This document shows, piece after piece, positions 43,807 to 52,440 of a stretch of DNA of 64,000 nucleotides; positions within the stretch are counted from its first letter, which is position 1; each line of letters begins with the position of its first letter. The translations under genes were made by a program, and so were the position numbers. The notes below the pieces were generated by a model that made no database searches, had not been told where the DNA came from, and saw only the letters and a list, made by a program, of their open reading frames with translations. Origin of the DNA: CP2-2F sp034432555 (GTDB lineage Bacteria > Chloroflexota > Anaerolineae > Aggregatilineales > UBA2796); assembly GCA_034432555.1 (NCBI GenBank), contig DAOUBW010000038.1, forward strand, positions 1 to 64,000. Reading direction: 5' to 3'.

Positions 43807-46092
43807 ATGTTCAGAGGATTTCGCGCCCTGTTAGCGCTTACACTGTTCTGCTTTAGCCTGCCGCAGCCAACGCGCAGTGCCGCGCAAAGCCTGCTCGATC
43901 TGGAGCAGCTTCAGCGCGCCACCGTGCAGATCACGCAAGTCTTTACCAATGCCGTTGGGCAGACCGTCATCTCATGTATTGGCTCTGGCACTATCGTCAG
44001 CGCCGATGGTTTAATCTTGACTAACGCGCATGTGGCGCTGCCCATTGCCGGCTGCCGTTCGGATCGGATTGTGATCGCGCTCACTGTGCGGATTGGCGAA
44101 GCGCCTGTGCCGAAGTATTACGCCGAAGTGCTTTCCGCGAATACGGGCTGGGATTTGGCAGTTTTGCAGGTGGCACGCACATTGGATGACCGTCCAGTAG
44201 ATCGGAACGCCTTGCTCTTACCGTTTGTGGAGTTAGGCAACTCGGACGACGTAACGCTCGACCAGACGGTCGAGTTCATCGGCTACGCTGTGCCAGAGCG
44301 TGATGAGACTGCCAGCAGCACGGCGCGTGTGGTGCGCGGCACGATCAGCGGCTTCACCGCAGAGGCGCGTGTGGGCGACCGCGCCTGGCTGAAAACACGC
44401 GCCGCCTTGCCCGGCAGCATGAGCGGTGGCGGTGCCTATAACACGGAGGGACGCTTGATCGGCATTCCGACGGTGGAGCCTGCCAGCAGTGGCTTGTTTG
44501 AGAATGTAGATCAAAGCTGCCGCCGCATTCAGGATAGCAACGGCGATGGTCGCGTAGATGAGAATGATGTATGTGTGCCGATCAGCGGCTTTGTGAATGC
44601 GCTGCGCCCTTCGCGCTTGGCACGCGGCTTGATCCTTGCCGCGCAGTTGGAGATCACGCCCGTCTCGCAGCAGAGCGCACCTGAACCGCAAGCGCGCAGC
44701 CTTGAAGAAATTGCTCAAAATGCACCCGGTGCGCCGCAGTTTCGGCGCTTGTTCTTTGCCTCCGGTGTAGACCTCAGCGGCAACCCAACCAAAGTTATCA
44801 CGGCGGCGCCCTCAGGCATCAACAGCTTATACCTGTTCTTTGACTATGCCAACATGCGCGATGGAATCATTTATGAGCTGCGCGTGCTGCGCGATAGTGT
44901 GCTAGACCCAACCTTCAGCCTTGCGCCTGCCACTTGGAGCGGCGGACGCAGCGGCTTATGGTACATCGGCAGCACAGCGCAGATTTACCCGAACGGCGAA
45001 TATGAATTCATCCTGTTCATCGAGGGTGTTCGGATCGCCAATGCGCGCATTACGGTTGGTGGCGTGGCAATGCAAACGCCGGAGTTCGCCAATATCCTGT
45101 TTGGTGTGCAAGACCTGAACCTACAATTGGTGAACACCGGTAACATTCTGCCCGTCTCCAACGTGATCAATGCAGAATTCGTCTACAACAACATGCAAGA
45201 TGGCATGGCGTGGCGCCAGTTCTGGTATTACGAGGATTTACGCATCTCGGAAGTGAATGATGTGTGGTCGGGCGGCAGCAACGGCAAACACAGCCTGACC
45301 GCCAGCGCGCCGGTCGATAATCCATTGCAGCCGGGACGCTACCGCCTAGAGCTATACATTGAGGATCAGTTGGCGGCAACTTCCGATTTTGTGATGGCAG
45401 GCGGTCAGGTTGATCTCAGCACCGAAGTGTTCACTGACCTGACCTTTGCCAGCGAACTGAATAACGGCATCCCAAGCGGCGTGATTGGCGTCACCTTCCC
45501 AAACACCATCACGGATTTGTACGCTATCTTCAATTGGCGCGATATTGCGCCCGGCACGCCTTTCACCTGGCGCTGGACGGTAGATAACAATCCCCTGTTT
45601 GAAGTGACCCAGCCTTGGACAAATCCTGCCACGGGCAGCGGCGCCTGGCTGCGTTTGCGCCCGAATCGGCTCTTGCCGGAAGGCTCGTATAAAATCGAGC
45701 TGCTGATTGCCGGGGTGGTGAAAGGTAGTGCTACAGCGCGGGTGGGCATTGGTCAGCTCCCCATACGCCTTTTTGTCCGCGCTGAGGGCGTTTTAGTGCA
45801 AGGGCAAATTGTAGACGCCGAGACGAACGCGGGCATCGCTGGCGTGACGGTTATCTTCCTCAAGCCGCTGTTCGATGTGGCAGATTTCACATGGCAGATG
45901 ACCGAAGTGCATGATGTTGCTTTCACCGACCTGAACGGACGTTTTGCCCTTTCGCGCTTGCTGACACGCGGCGAAAGTTATAGCGTGATCATCTCAGCGC
46001 AGGGCTATTTACCTGTGACAGCTGATGGTTTTCGCATCCTGCGCGATGAGACGGGTCCGATTGAGTTGCGCCTTGAATTGAATCGTGATTAG
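43807..46092 (+). CDS. Exported trypsin-like serine protease with C-terminal beta domains
   Basis: A 761-residue secreted protein. A signal peptide spans residues 1 to about 25 (ending TRSAAQ). The S1 protease domain is at 30-270; H75 (TNAHVALP), D116 (GWDLAVLQ) and S206 (GSMSGGG) form a plausible catalytic triad. The serine motif is MSGGG rather than the usual DSGGP. Residues about 310-650 are beta-sandwich repeats with FDYANMRDGIIYEL and FVYNNMQDGMAWRQ themes. The last 100 residues resemble a carboxypeptidase-regulatory-like domain (VQGQIVDAETNAGIAGVTV). It is third in the PrsW-like operon and may process surface proteins. Confidence 0.85.
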   Translation: MFRGFRALLALTLFCFSLPQPTRSAAQSLLDLEQLQRATVQITQVFTNAVGQTVISCIGSGTIVSADGLILTNAHVALPIAGCRSDRIVIALTVRIGEAPVPKYYAEVLSANTGWDLAVLQVARTLDDRPVDRNALLLPFVELGNSDDVTLDQTVEFIGYAVPERDETASSTARVVRGTISGFTAEARVGDRAWLKTRAALPGSMSGGGAYNTEGRLIGIPTVEPASSGLFENVDQSCRRIQDSNGDGRVDENDVCVPISGFVNALRPSRLARGLILAAQLEITPVSQQSAPEPQARSLEEIAQNAPGAPQFRRLFFASGVDLSGNPTKVITAAPSGINSLYLFFDYANMRDGIIYELRVLRDSVLDPTFSLAPATWSGGRSGLWYIGSTAQIYPNGEYEFILFIEGVRIANARITVGGVAMQTPEFANILFGVQDLNLQLVNTGNILPVSNVINAEFVYNNMQDGMAWRQFWYYEDLRISEVNDVWSGGSNGKHSLTASAPVDNPLQPGRYRLELYIEDQLAATSDFVMAGGQVDLSTEVFTDLTFASELNNGIPSGVIGVTFPNTITDLYAIFNWRDIAPGTPFTWRWTVDNNPLFEVTQPWTNPATGSGAWLRLRPNRLLPEGSYKIELLIAGVVKGSATARVGIGQLPIRLFVRAEGVLVQGQIVDAETNAGIAGVTVIFLKPLFDVADFTWQMTEVHDVAFTDLNGRFALSRLLTRGESYSVIISAQGYLPVTADGFRILRDETGPIELRLELNRD

Positions 46093-46142
46093 CCGTAGCC
46101 GTGCAGGTCATTCACAATCTAGTCAAAGCTGAAGGAGTGAGC

Positions 46143-46811
46143 ATGTCTGAGGAACAGTGGGCAGCGGTCGATAGCTACCTTGCTAATCTCTATCTATTTC
46201 CCGATTCGGTGTTGGAAGCTGCGCTACGCGACTCGGACGCGCACGGCTTGCCAAGCATTAACGTTTCGCCAATGCAGGGTAAATTCCTGATGCTGCTTGC
46301 CCAATTGCACGGCGCACGCACCATCCTAGAGATTGGCACGCTGGGTGCCTACAGCACCTTGTGGCTGGCGCAAGCACTGCCAGCCGATGGCAAACTGATC
46401 ACTTTAGAGGTTTCGCCTAAGCACGCCGAAGTCGCCAAAGCGAATATTGCCCGTGCTGGGCGCAGCCACCAGATTGAGGTGCGGCTGGGCGCAGCGTTGG
46501 AGAGTTTGCCGAAATTGGCTGAAGAAGGGCATATTTTCGATATGATCTTCATTGATGCCGATAAGCCAAATAACCCTAACTATTTAGCATGGGCGCTCAA
46601 ACTGACGCGGCGCGGCAGCCTGATCGTTGTGGATAACGTCATCCGCAAAGGCGGCGTGCTGAACGCCGAGAGCAGCGATCCGAACATTCAAGGCACGCGC
46701 CAACTGCACACGCTGCTGGCTGCCGAACCGCGCCTAAAGGCAACCGTGCTTCAGACCGTTGGCAGCAAAGGCTATGACGGCTTGGCAATCGCACAGGTCA
46801 TCAGCGACTAG
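46143..46811 (+). CDS. SAM-dependent O-methyltransferase
   Basis: A 222-residue member of the O-methyltransferase family 3 (COMT-like). It contains INVSPMQGKFLMLLAQL, the SAM loop ILEIGTLGAYSTLWLAQAL, and the metal-binding DMIFIDADKPNN, followed by GSLIVVDNVIRKGGV. It methylates hydroxyl groups of phenolic or catechol-like substrates in known members; this one's substrate is unknown. The frame opens at 46101, but ATG 46143 has the strong AAGGAGTG site. It lies 11 bases before the sugar-phosphate transferase gene, so glycan methylation is conceivable. Confidence 0.88.
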   Translation: MSEEQWAAVDSYLANLYLFPDSVLEAALRDSDAHGLPSINVSPMQGKFLMLLAQLHGARTILEIGTLGAYSTLWLAQALPADGKLITLEVSPKHAEVAKANIARAGRSHQIEVRLGAALESLPKLAEEGHIFDMIFIDADKPNNPNYLAWALKLTRRGSLIVVDNVIRKGGVLNAESSDPNIQGTRQLHTLLAAEPRLKATVLQTVGSKGYDGLAIAQVISD

Positions 46812-46822
46812 ATAGGTACACT

Positions 46823-48214
46823 ATGTTTCAGCGGCAAGGCGCAACTTACACGATCTTGGCAATCATCCTTGATGTGCTGTGTACGCTCAGCGCCTTGGCG
46901 CTTTCGGGCTATTTGCGCGCAGCCCTGCCTTTCGGCGCGCTAATCGAGAGCGAGGTTGTGCTGCCGCCAACCTTGATCGCCCTCGCCATCCTGATTTGGC
47001 TGCTGGTCTTTTTCACCCTCAGCGTCTATGATCCGCGCCGTAACGTGCGCCTGCTGGACGAAGTGCGGCATGTGCTTTCTGCCAGTTTTTTCGCACTGTT
47101 GGTGCTGGCGGGCGCGCTCTATTTCACCGACCGCGACGTTTCGCGCCTGTTGGTCATCTACCTTGCTGCGCTGGATACAACCTTGCGCGTGCTGTGGCGC
47201 CTGCTGGCACACCTGCTCTTTACGCGAGGGCGTGTGAAGGCACGCCGCGCTTTGATCGTGGGTGGCGGCGAACTAGGGCAGCAGATCGCCGAGACTCTGC
47301 GCGGCTATGCATGGGCGGGCGTTGCTTTGGTCGGCTTTTTGGATGATCAAGAGTCAGCCGTGCTCAATCTGCCACATCTGGGCAAACTGGCAGAGGCGTA
47401 CCACATTGTGAAGGCACACGCCATTGATGAGGTAATCATCACCTTGCCCTACCGCGACTACGAACGCCTGAACGACCTGATCCTCGAATTGCAGCGGCTG
47501 CCCGTCCAAGTGCGCATTGCGCCTAACTATCTGAACCTCGTCCTTTACCGTGCTACGGTGGAAGATTTCGGCGGCGTGCCACTCATCAACCTGCGTGACC
47601 CCGCCCTGACCATCTATCAGCGCACCGTCAAGCGCGCCTTCGATCTGATCATCGGCACGCTCAGCCTGATCCTCAGCACGCCGCTGTGGGCAGTCATCTG
47701 GCTGGCAATTCGGCTGGATTCCAGCGGTGCGGCACTCTTTAAGCAGGTGCGTGTTGGCGAGAACGGCAAGCCGTTCACCATGTATAAGTTTCGCACCATG
47801 ACGCACGACGCTGAGGCACGGCAAGCCGAAGTGCTGCGCTATGATGAACACGGCAACCTGATCCACAAGGCGGCAGATGATCCGCGTGTGACGCGAGTCG
47901 GCAAGTTTTTGCGGCGCACCAGCCTAGACGAGCTGCCGCAGCTTATCAATGTGTTGAAGGGCGAGATGAGCCTCGTCGGACCGCGTCCTGAGGTGCTGTG
48001 GATGATGGAAAAATATCAGGCGTGGCAGCTTAAGCGCTTTGCCGTGCCGCAGGGTATGACTGGTTGGTGGCAGATCAATGGGCGCAGCGATAAGCCGATG
48101 CATCTGCACACCGAAGACGATCTCTACTACATTCAAAACTACTCCATCCTGCTCGATCTGGTGATCCTGTGGCGCACGCTGTTTGTTGTGGTGCGCCGCA
48201 AAGGTGCCTTTTAG
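46823..48214 (+). CDS. Undecaprenyl-phosphate sugar phosphotransferase (WbaP/WcaJ type)
   Basis: A 463-residue polyprenyl glycosylphosphotransferase that starts exopolysaccharide repeat-unit assembly on the lipid carrier. Four membrane helices occur in the N-terminal 120 residues. A central Rossmann-like CoA-binding domain (RRALIVGGGELGQQIAETLRG) follows. The C-terminal bacterial sugar transferase domain has FKQVRVGENGKPFTMYKFRTM, the DELPQLINVLKGEMSLVGPRP motif, and GMTGWWQINGRSD. The sugar is unknown. It fits the glycan gene themes at 4-9 kb and 56 kb. Its stop overlaps the DUF429 start as TAGTG. Confidence 0.95.
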   Translation: MFQRQGATYTILAIILDVLCTLSALALSGYLRAALPFGALIESEVVLPPTLIALAILIWLLVFFTLSVYDPRRNVRLLDEVRHVLSASFFALLVLAGALYFTDRDVSRLLVIYLAALDTTLRVLWRLLAHLLFTRGRVKARRALIVGGGELGQQIAETLRGYAWAGVALVGFLDDQESAVLNLPHLGKLAEAYHIVKAHAIDEVIITLPYRDYERLNDLILELQRLPVQVRIAPNYLNLVLYRATVEDFGGVPLINLRDPALTIYQRTVKRAFDLIIGTLSLILSTPLWAVIWLAIRLDSSGAALFKQVRVGENGKPFTMYKFRTMTHDAEARQAEVLRYDEHGNLIHKAADDPRVTRVGKFLRRTSLDELPQLINVLKGEMSLVGPRPEVLWMMEKYQAWQLKRFAVPQGMTGWWQINGRSDKPMHLHTEDDLYYIQNYSILLDLVILWRTLFVVVRRKGAF

Positions 48215-48960
48215 TGAAGGCCGCCTTCTTGGGCATTGATCTGGCGTGGTCGGCGCGCAACGCCAGCGGATTAGCTGCCCTGACCCTTGATCGGCAGACA
48301 GAGCGTGCGCACCTTGCCGAGATGCCTTCCCATGTGCGGACGGATGCGGAGATTTTGGCGTTCGTGGCGCGCTATGCTGATCACATGCCGCTGATCGTGG
48401 CGATTGATGCGCCGCTGTGCGTGCCAAACAGCACAGGCAAGCGGCTTGGCGATGCGCTGATCAGCAAGGCGTTTGGCAAATATGGCGCAGGCGCGCACCC
48501 TGCTAACCGAACTCTGCTCGGCAAATATAACGGCGGCGTGCTGCGCGGCGAATGGCTGATAGCAGGGTTAGCCGCCCTTGATATTCAGCACGCGCCGCAT
48601 ATCACAGCTGGCTGTGACGGGCGGTTTGCCTTTGAGGCATATCCGCACGCTGCCATGATCGGTTTGTTCCACCTGCCGCGTGCGCTGCGCTACAAACGCA
48701 AGCACGGGCTGAGCAAAACGGCGCAAGAATCGGCGTGGCAAGCCTACGCCGCACAGCTGCGCGCCTTGCGTCAGGCTGTGCCGCCGCTTGACCTGCCCGA
48801 CGCGCTGCTGGAAGGCACATGGCGCAAAGCTGAAGAAGATAAGCGCGATGCCGTGCTGTGCGCCTATATTGCCCTGCATTACTGGTGGCACGCCGATGCC
48901 TTCTGGCAAGTCTATGGGACGTTGGCGGAAGGCTACATCGTCGCGCCGCGCTTGGGCTAA
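48214..48960 (+). CDS. DUF429 family protein (predicted RNase H-like fold)
   Basis: A 248-residue protein beginning AAFLGIDLAWSARNASGLAALTL, the DUF429 N-terminal motif. IVAIDAPLCVPN and FEAYPHAAM hold conserved acidic residues, and EEDKRDAVLCAYIALHYW a third. These suggest an RNase H-type metal-binding fold. The function is not established. I start at the GTG at 48214, which overlaps the upstream stop (TAGTG); the longer frame starts inside the previous gene. It overlaps the convergent lyase gene by four bases. Confidence 0.82.
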   Translation: MKAAFLGIDLAWSARNASGLAALTLDRQTERAHLAEMPSHVRTDAEILAFVARYADHMPLIVAIDAPLCVPNSTGKRLGDALISKAFGKYGAGAHPANRTLLGKYNGGVLRGEWLIAGLAALDIQHAPHITAGCDGRFAFEAYPHAAMIGLFHLPRALRYKRKHGLSKTAQESAWQAYAAQLRALRQAVPPLDLPDALLEGTWRKAEEDKRDAVLCAYIALHYWWHADAFWQVYGTLAEGYIVAPRLG

Positions 48961-50489
48961 CCTTCGGCAATGGCGCGGGCGATGGTGAGCAAGGTTTGCT
49001 CCACCATTTCAAGGCGCACCTGCTCTTGATCTTCCCACCACTGATACTCTTGGTAGCGCGCTTGATAGTCTACCAAAAGTGCCGCCACCGAGTCCGCGCT
49101 GGCGCCGCCCAATCCGCGCCGCGACTCGACGATGGCAGCCGCATCTTGCGCTTTATGAACGGCATCTTCGGGCAGGTTGAGCGTTCGTCCGATGAGTGCC
49201 TGCGCTGCTTGGTCAAGCGCCGCGCTGCTGATCGGTGTGCTGCTGGGTTGCCCTGCTTCTAGTGCAGCGCGCACCGCATAGCCGATCAGGCGGTGTGCTG
49301 TGCGTGGGTCAAGGTCGGCTGCCTCGCTCAGATAGTCGCCCAAGTCGGTAGCGCCGCTAAAGCCTTCGGCGGCACGGGCTGCCATGCGTTCAGTTTGCCA
49401 CTCGGCGCGCTCTAACACACCTGTGAGAAGACGCACGGCGCGGGTGGCATTTTCTAGGGCGCGTGGCAGATCGCCATAGGCAAAAATGCGATTATCTGGC
49501 TGACCAGAGGGCGTTTGGTTGGTGGCGATGATGGTATGCAGGGCTGCGCTGCTGGCACGTGCCGCGCCGCGCACATAGGCAAGGCTGTACGGATTCTTCT
49601 TCTGCGGCATGATCACGCTGGTGCGCGAGTGCGCGTCGGCAAGGGTCAGGTAGCCAAATTCTTCGGTGGCAAAGATGTACAGGTCTTCGGAGAGCCGATC
49701 AAGGGTCGTCATCAGGATGACCACAGCAGCGGCAACTTCAATCGCCACGTCGGGCTGCCACATGGCATCGCGGGTGTGCACAGCGATGCCTTCAAAGCCG
49801 AGCAGTTCGGCTGCCCGCGCCCGATCCAATGGCAAACGTGAGCCGTTCACGCTGCCGCCGCCAACAGGCGACTGATTCAAGCGCGCATAGGCGGCGCGCA
49901 ACCGTTCCGCATCGCGCAGCAGCGGCGCGGCAAAGGTGAGCAGGTAGTGCGCCAGCGTGGTTGGGTGCGCCTTTTGCAGGTAGGTGTAATCGGGCATGAG
50001 TGTGGCGCGGTGCTGTGCGGCAAGCCGTAGCAGGGCGGCGATCAGGGCGGCGTGCGCCTCGATCAAGCCCAAGAGACGTCCGCGTGCCGTGATCAGGTAA
50101 CCCACCGTAGACGATTCGCGGCGGGCGCGCCCCAGCCGCAGCCAGCCATCTACGCCGCTGTGCGGCACGCGCTCACGGAGCGCCTGTTCGCGGTTGGTGT
50201 AAACATCGCCGTAGATCGGATCGAAGGGAAATTGGTGAGCAGGCACAGCGTGCAGATCGAGCAAACCGCGCAAGAGTGGCGCACGCGCTGGCAGCGGAAT
50301 CAGGGCGCACTCGCACAGCATGACGCAGTAGGCGAGATCGGCAAGGCTCATGCCGTGATAGAGCAGGGCGCCGTCGGCAACTTCATGCGCGAAGGCAGAC
50401 TGCACCAGTTCATCGGCAGGTTGCTCTTTCAAGCGCGATCCATAGCCCATATGCCCTGCTTGGGCAGCCCGTTGTTTGTTTTCGCTCAT
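48957..50489 (-). CDS. Argininosuccinate-lyase-superfamily protein, ArgH-like
   Basis: A 510-residue protein, longer than the usual 460 of ArgH. Superfamily features include DYTYLQKAHPTTLAHYLL, LNQSPVGGGSVNGSRLP, and the signature SVIMPQKKNP near residue 295, where the usual leading GS-S is TS. The catalytic lysine loop is present. It could be a true argininosuccinate lyase or a paralogue acting on another fumarate-type substrate. No other arginine gene is near; its neighbours are an esterase and an M24 peptidase. AAGGGG is a good ribosome site. It is last in a minus-strand trio. Confidence 0.78.
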   Translation of the reverse strand: MSENKQRAAQAGHMGYGSRLKEQPADELVQSAFAHEVADGALLYHGMSLADLAYCVMLCECALIPLPARAPLLRGLLDLHAVPAHQFPFDPIYGDVYTNREQALRERVPHSGVDGWLRLGRARRESSTVGYLITARGRLLGLIEAHAALIAALLRLAAQHRATLMPDYTYLQKAHPTTLAHYLLTFAAPLLRDAERLRAAYARLNQSPVGGGSVNGSRLPLDRARAAELLGFEGIAVHTRDAMWQPDVAIEVAAAVVILMTTLDRLSEDLYIFATEEFGYLTLADAHSRTSVIMPQKKNPYSLAYVRGAARASSAALHTIIATNQTPSGQPDNRIFAYGDLPRALENATRAVRLLTGVLERAEWQTERMAARAAEGFSGATDLGDYLSEAADLDPRTAHRLIGYAVRAALEAGQPSSTPISSAALDQAAQALIGRTLNLPEDAVHKAQDAAAIVESRRGLGGASADSVAALLVDYQARYQEYQWWEDQEQVRLEMVEQTLLTIARAIAEG

Positions 50490-50504
50490 AGTGACCCCTT
50501 TCCG

Positions 50505-51161
50505 CTATAGGTTGAAGAACGTGATCGCTTCCGCCCAAATGTTATCTACCTGATCGCGCAGTTGGTGATCAGAGTCCACAAGGCGGAGTGCCACATTCGG
50601 GCGCGTCTCGGCAAAGCGCACCGACTGCCGATAATCCACCGACTCATCATGCACACCGTGATAGATCAAGATCGGCTGCTTAAGATTAACCTGAAAGGCG
50701 TCGTAGGTCAGCATATCTTCCATCAGCCCATAATGCACGCGCTTTTCAGCATTCTCGCCATAGTGGAACAGGCTGAGCCAGCCGCTCTCGCGCCAAGCGC
50801 GCACGCCGTCTTCGGTCAGTTGGTTAATCCGATTCGCCTCAAAGTCCAGCGCGGGCGCCAGCAGCAGCAAGCGTGCCACTTGTCCGCCTTCGGCATCTCT
50901 CAGCCGATCTGCCAAATGCAGCGCCACCGCGCCGCCCATGCTCGATCCGATCAAGTTGACCGCACCGTAGGGCAAGCGCCGAATTTCTGCCGCCACATGC
51001 GCGATCATCGCGCTGAGCGTGAGTGTTTCAAAGCTCGGCACGTTGAGATCGGGAATGTGCAGCGTCAGACCGCGCTGAGCAAAGCGCGCCTTGAAATCTT
51101 GCGCCTTGCCTGAAGCAGGTGACGAGGCAAAGCCGTGCAGGTAGAAGAAATGTTCGGTCAT
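50505..51161 (-). CDS. YqiA-like alpha/beta-hydrolase (esterase)
   Basis: A 218-residue esterase of the YqiA/UPF0227 type. The N-terminal FYLHGFASSPASGKAQ is followed by the nucleophile elbow IGSSMGGAVAL (Ser). The acid is in IYHGVHDESVDY (Asp), and the His in VDSDHQLRD. Cytosolic, with unknown ester substrate. It starts three bases after the M24 peptidase stop, with GGAGCG as ribosome site. It lies between the peptidase and the ArgH-like gene in one probable transcript. Confidence 0.85.
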   Translation of the reverse strand: MTEHFFYLHGFASSPASGKAQDFKARFAQRGLTLHIPDLNVPSFETLTLSAMIAHVAAEIRRLPYGAVNLIGSSMGGAVALHLADRLRDAEGGQVARLLLLAPALDFEANRINQLTEDGVRAWRESGWLSLFHYGENAEKRVHYGLMEDMLTYDAFQVNLKQPILIYHGVHDESVDYRQSVRFAETRPNVALRLVDSDHQLRDQVDNIWAEAITFFNL

Positions 51162-51164
51162 GGT

Positions 51165-52283
51165 TCACGCTCCAACGCTTTGCAGTGCTTTGGGAAAGCT
51201 GGTTAGCACCTGTGCGCCCTCATCGGTGATGTGGATATCATCTTCAATGCGAACGCCGCCCACACCCCTGATATAAATACCCGGCTCTACGGTGAAGGTC
51301 ATGCCATTTTCCAAAAGCTGTGTGTTACCCTCACGCAGGTAGGGCGGCTCGTGAATATCCAGCCCTAAGCCATGCCCGGTGCGGTGGATGAAATGTTCGC
51401 CATAGCCCGCTTCCGTGATGACCTGCCGTGCGGCGCGATCTACCGCTTGGCAAGGTGCGCCTGCCTTCGCGGCGGCGATGCCCGCTAGGTTAGCGGCAAG
51501 CACCGTCTCGTAGATGCGGCTGATCTCAGGGCTAGGCGCGCCCACCACAAAGGTGCGCGTAATATCCGCTGCGTAGCCGCTGACCTTTGCGCCGAAATCG
51601 AACAGTAGCAGGTCGCCTTCGCGCACGGCGCGCTCTGTGATGCTGCCATGTGGTTGGGCGGTGTTCTCGCCGCTTAGCACCAATGGCTCAAAGGCGTGTG
51701 ACTCGGCGCCGTTCGCGCTGAGTGCTTCGGTCAGCAAGTGCGCAATGTGCCGTTCAGTCATGCCGACGCGCACTTGTGGCAAGGTCTGGGCAAGCGCTGC
51801 CTCACTGATAGCGATGGCGCGCTGCATGAGGGCAATCTCATCGGCGCTCTTGTGGACGCGCAGCCATTGCAGGCTATCGTCGGCAGCCTGTACGCGGCTG
51901 TTTGGTGCATGGCGAGCCAGGGCTGCACCTTCGGCAAAGCGCATTTTCATGCCTTCCACACCGATTTGCTTGCCCGCAAGGTTCAGCGCCTCACAGGCTG
52001 CCGCAAAGGCAGAGTCGTAGCCTTCAGCGTCGGTGTAGCTAAAATAGCGCAATGGGAACGGCTCACGCCCTTCAATGCGCGGCAGCTCAAGGGCAGGGAT
52101 GATCAAGGCGGGCGTTCCTTCAGGCATCACCAGCAGCAGCAGTGGGCGCGAGGCTGCCTCGAAGGGCGCACCGCTCAGGTAGAACAGGTTGGCACCGGGT
52201 ATCAGCGCAACGCAATCCAGCTGAGCGCGGCGCACAATGCCACGCAGCTTATCGAGTCGGGCTTGGGTGTGTGGGAAGGTCAT
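51165..52283 (-). CDS. M24 family metallopeptidase (Xaa-Pro aminopeptidase-like)
   Basis: A 372-residue enzyme with a creatinase-type N-terminal domain (GANLFYLSGAPFEA) and a C-terminal pita-bread fold. Two-metal ligands can be seen as Asp in FDFGAKVSGYAADITRTF, His in FIHRTGHGLGLDIHE, and Glu in TVEPGIYIRGVGGVRIEDDI. It removes N-terminal residues before proline in characterised relatives. It has no signal peptide and is cytosolic. GAGG stands upstream of the ATG at 52283. It heads the minus-strand trio 52283 to 48957. Confidence 0.92.
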   Translation of the reverse strand: MTFPHTQARLDKLRGIVRRAQLDCVALIPGANLFYLSGAPFEAASRPLLLLVMPEGTPALIIPALELPRIEGREPFPLRYFSYTDAEGYDSAFAAACEALNLAGKQIGVEGMKMRFAEGAALARHAPNSRVQAADDSLQWLRVHKSADEIALMQRAIAISEAALAQTLPQVRVGMTERHIAHLLTEALSANGAESHAFEPLVLSGENTAQPHGSITERAVREGDLLLFDFGAKVSGYAADITRTFVVGAPSPEISRIYETVLAANLAGIAAAKAGAPCQAVDRAARQVITEAGYGEHFIHRTGHGLGLDIHEPPYLREGNTQLLENGMTFTVEPGIYIRGVGGVRIEDDIHITDEGAQVLTSFPKALQSVGA

Positions 52284-52374
52284 ACTTTTTAAGCCTCACT
52301 TGTCAAAAGGCACAGGAACAGCAGGTATTTTAGGGATATATCGTACCAGAGGCAACCAAAAAAGCGGAGAGCAT

Positions 52375-52403
52375 TTGCGCGCTGCCAAATTTTTCTGCAC
52401 AAT
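52375..52403 (+). promoter_or_regulatory. Promoter of permease-like gene
   Basis: TTGCGC (52375-52380), 17 bases, CACAAT (52398-52403). The -10 matches that of the PrsW-like gene. Confidence 0.5.
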
Positions 52404-52440
52404 ACACGGATCGTTGGCAATGGAAAAGGATACGCGCCCT

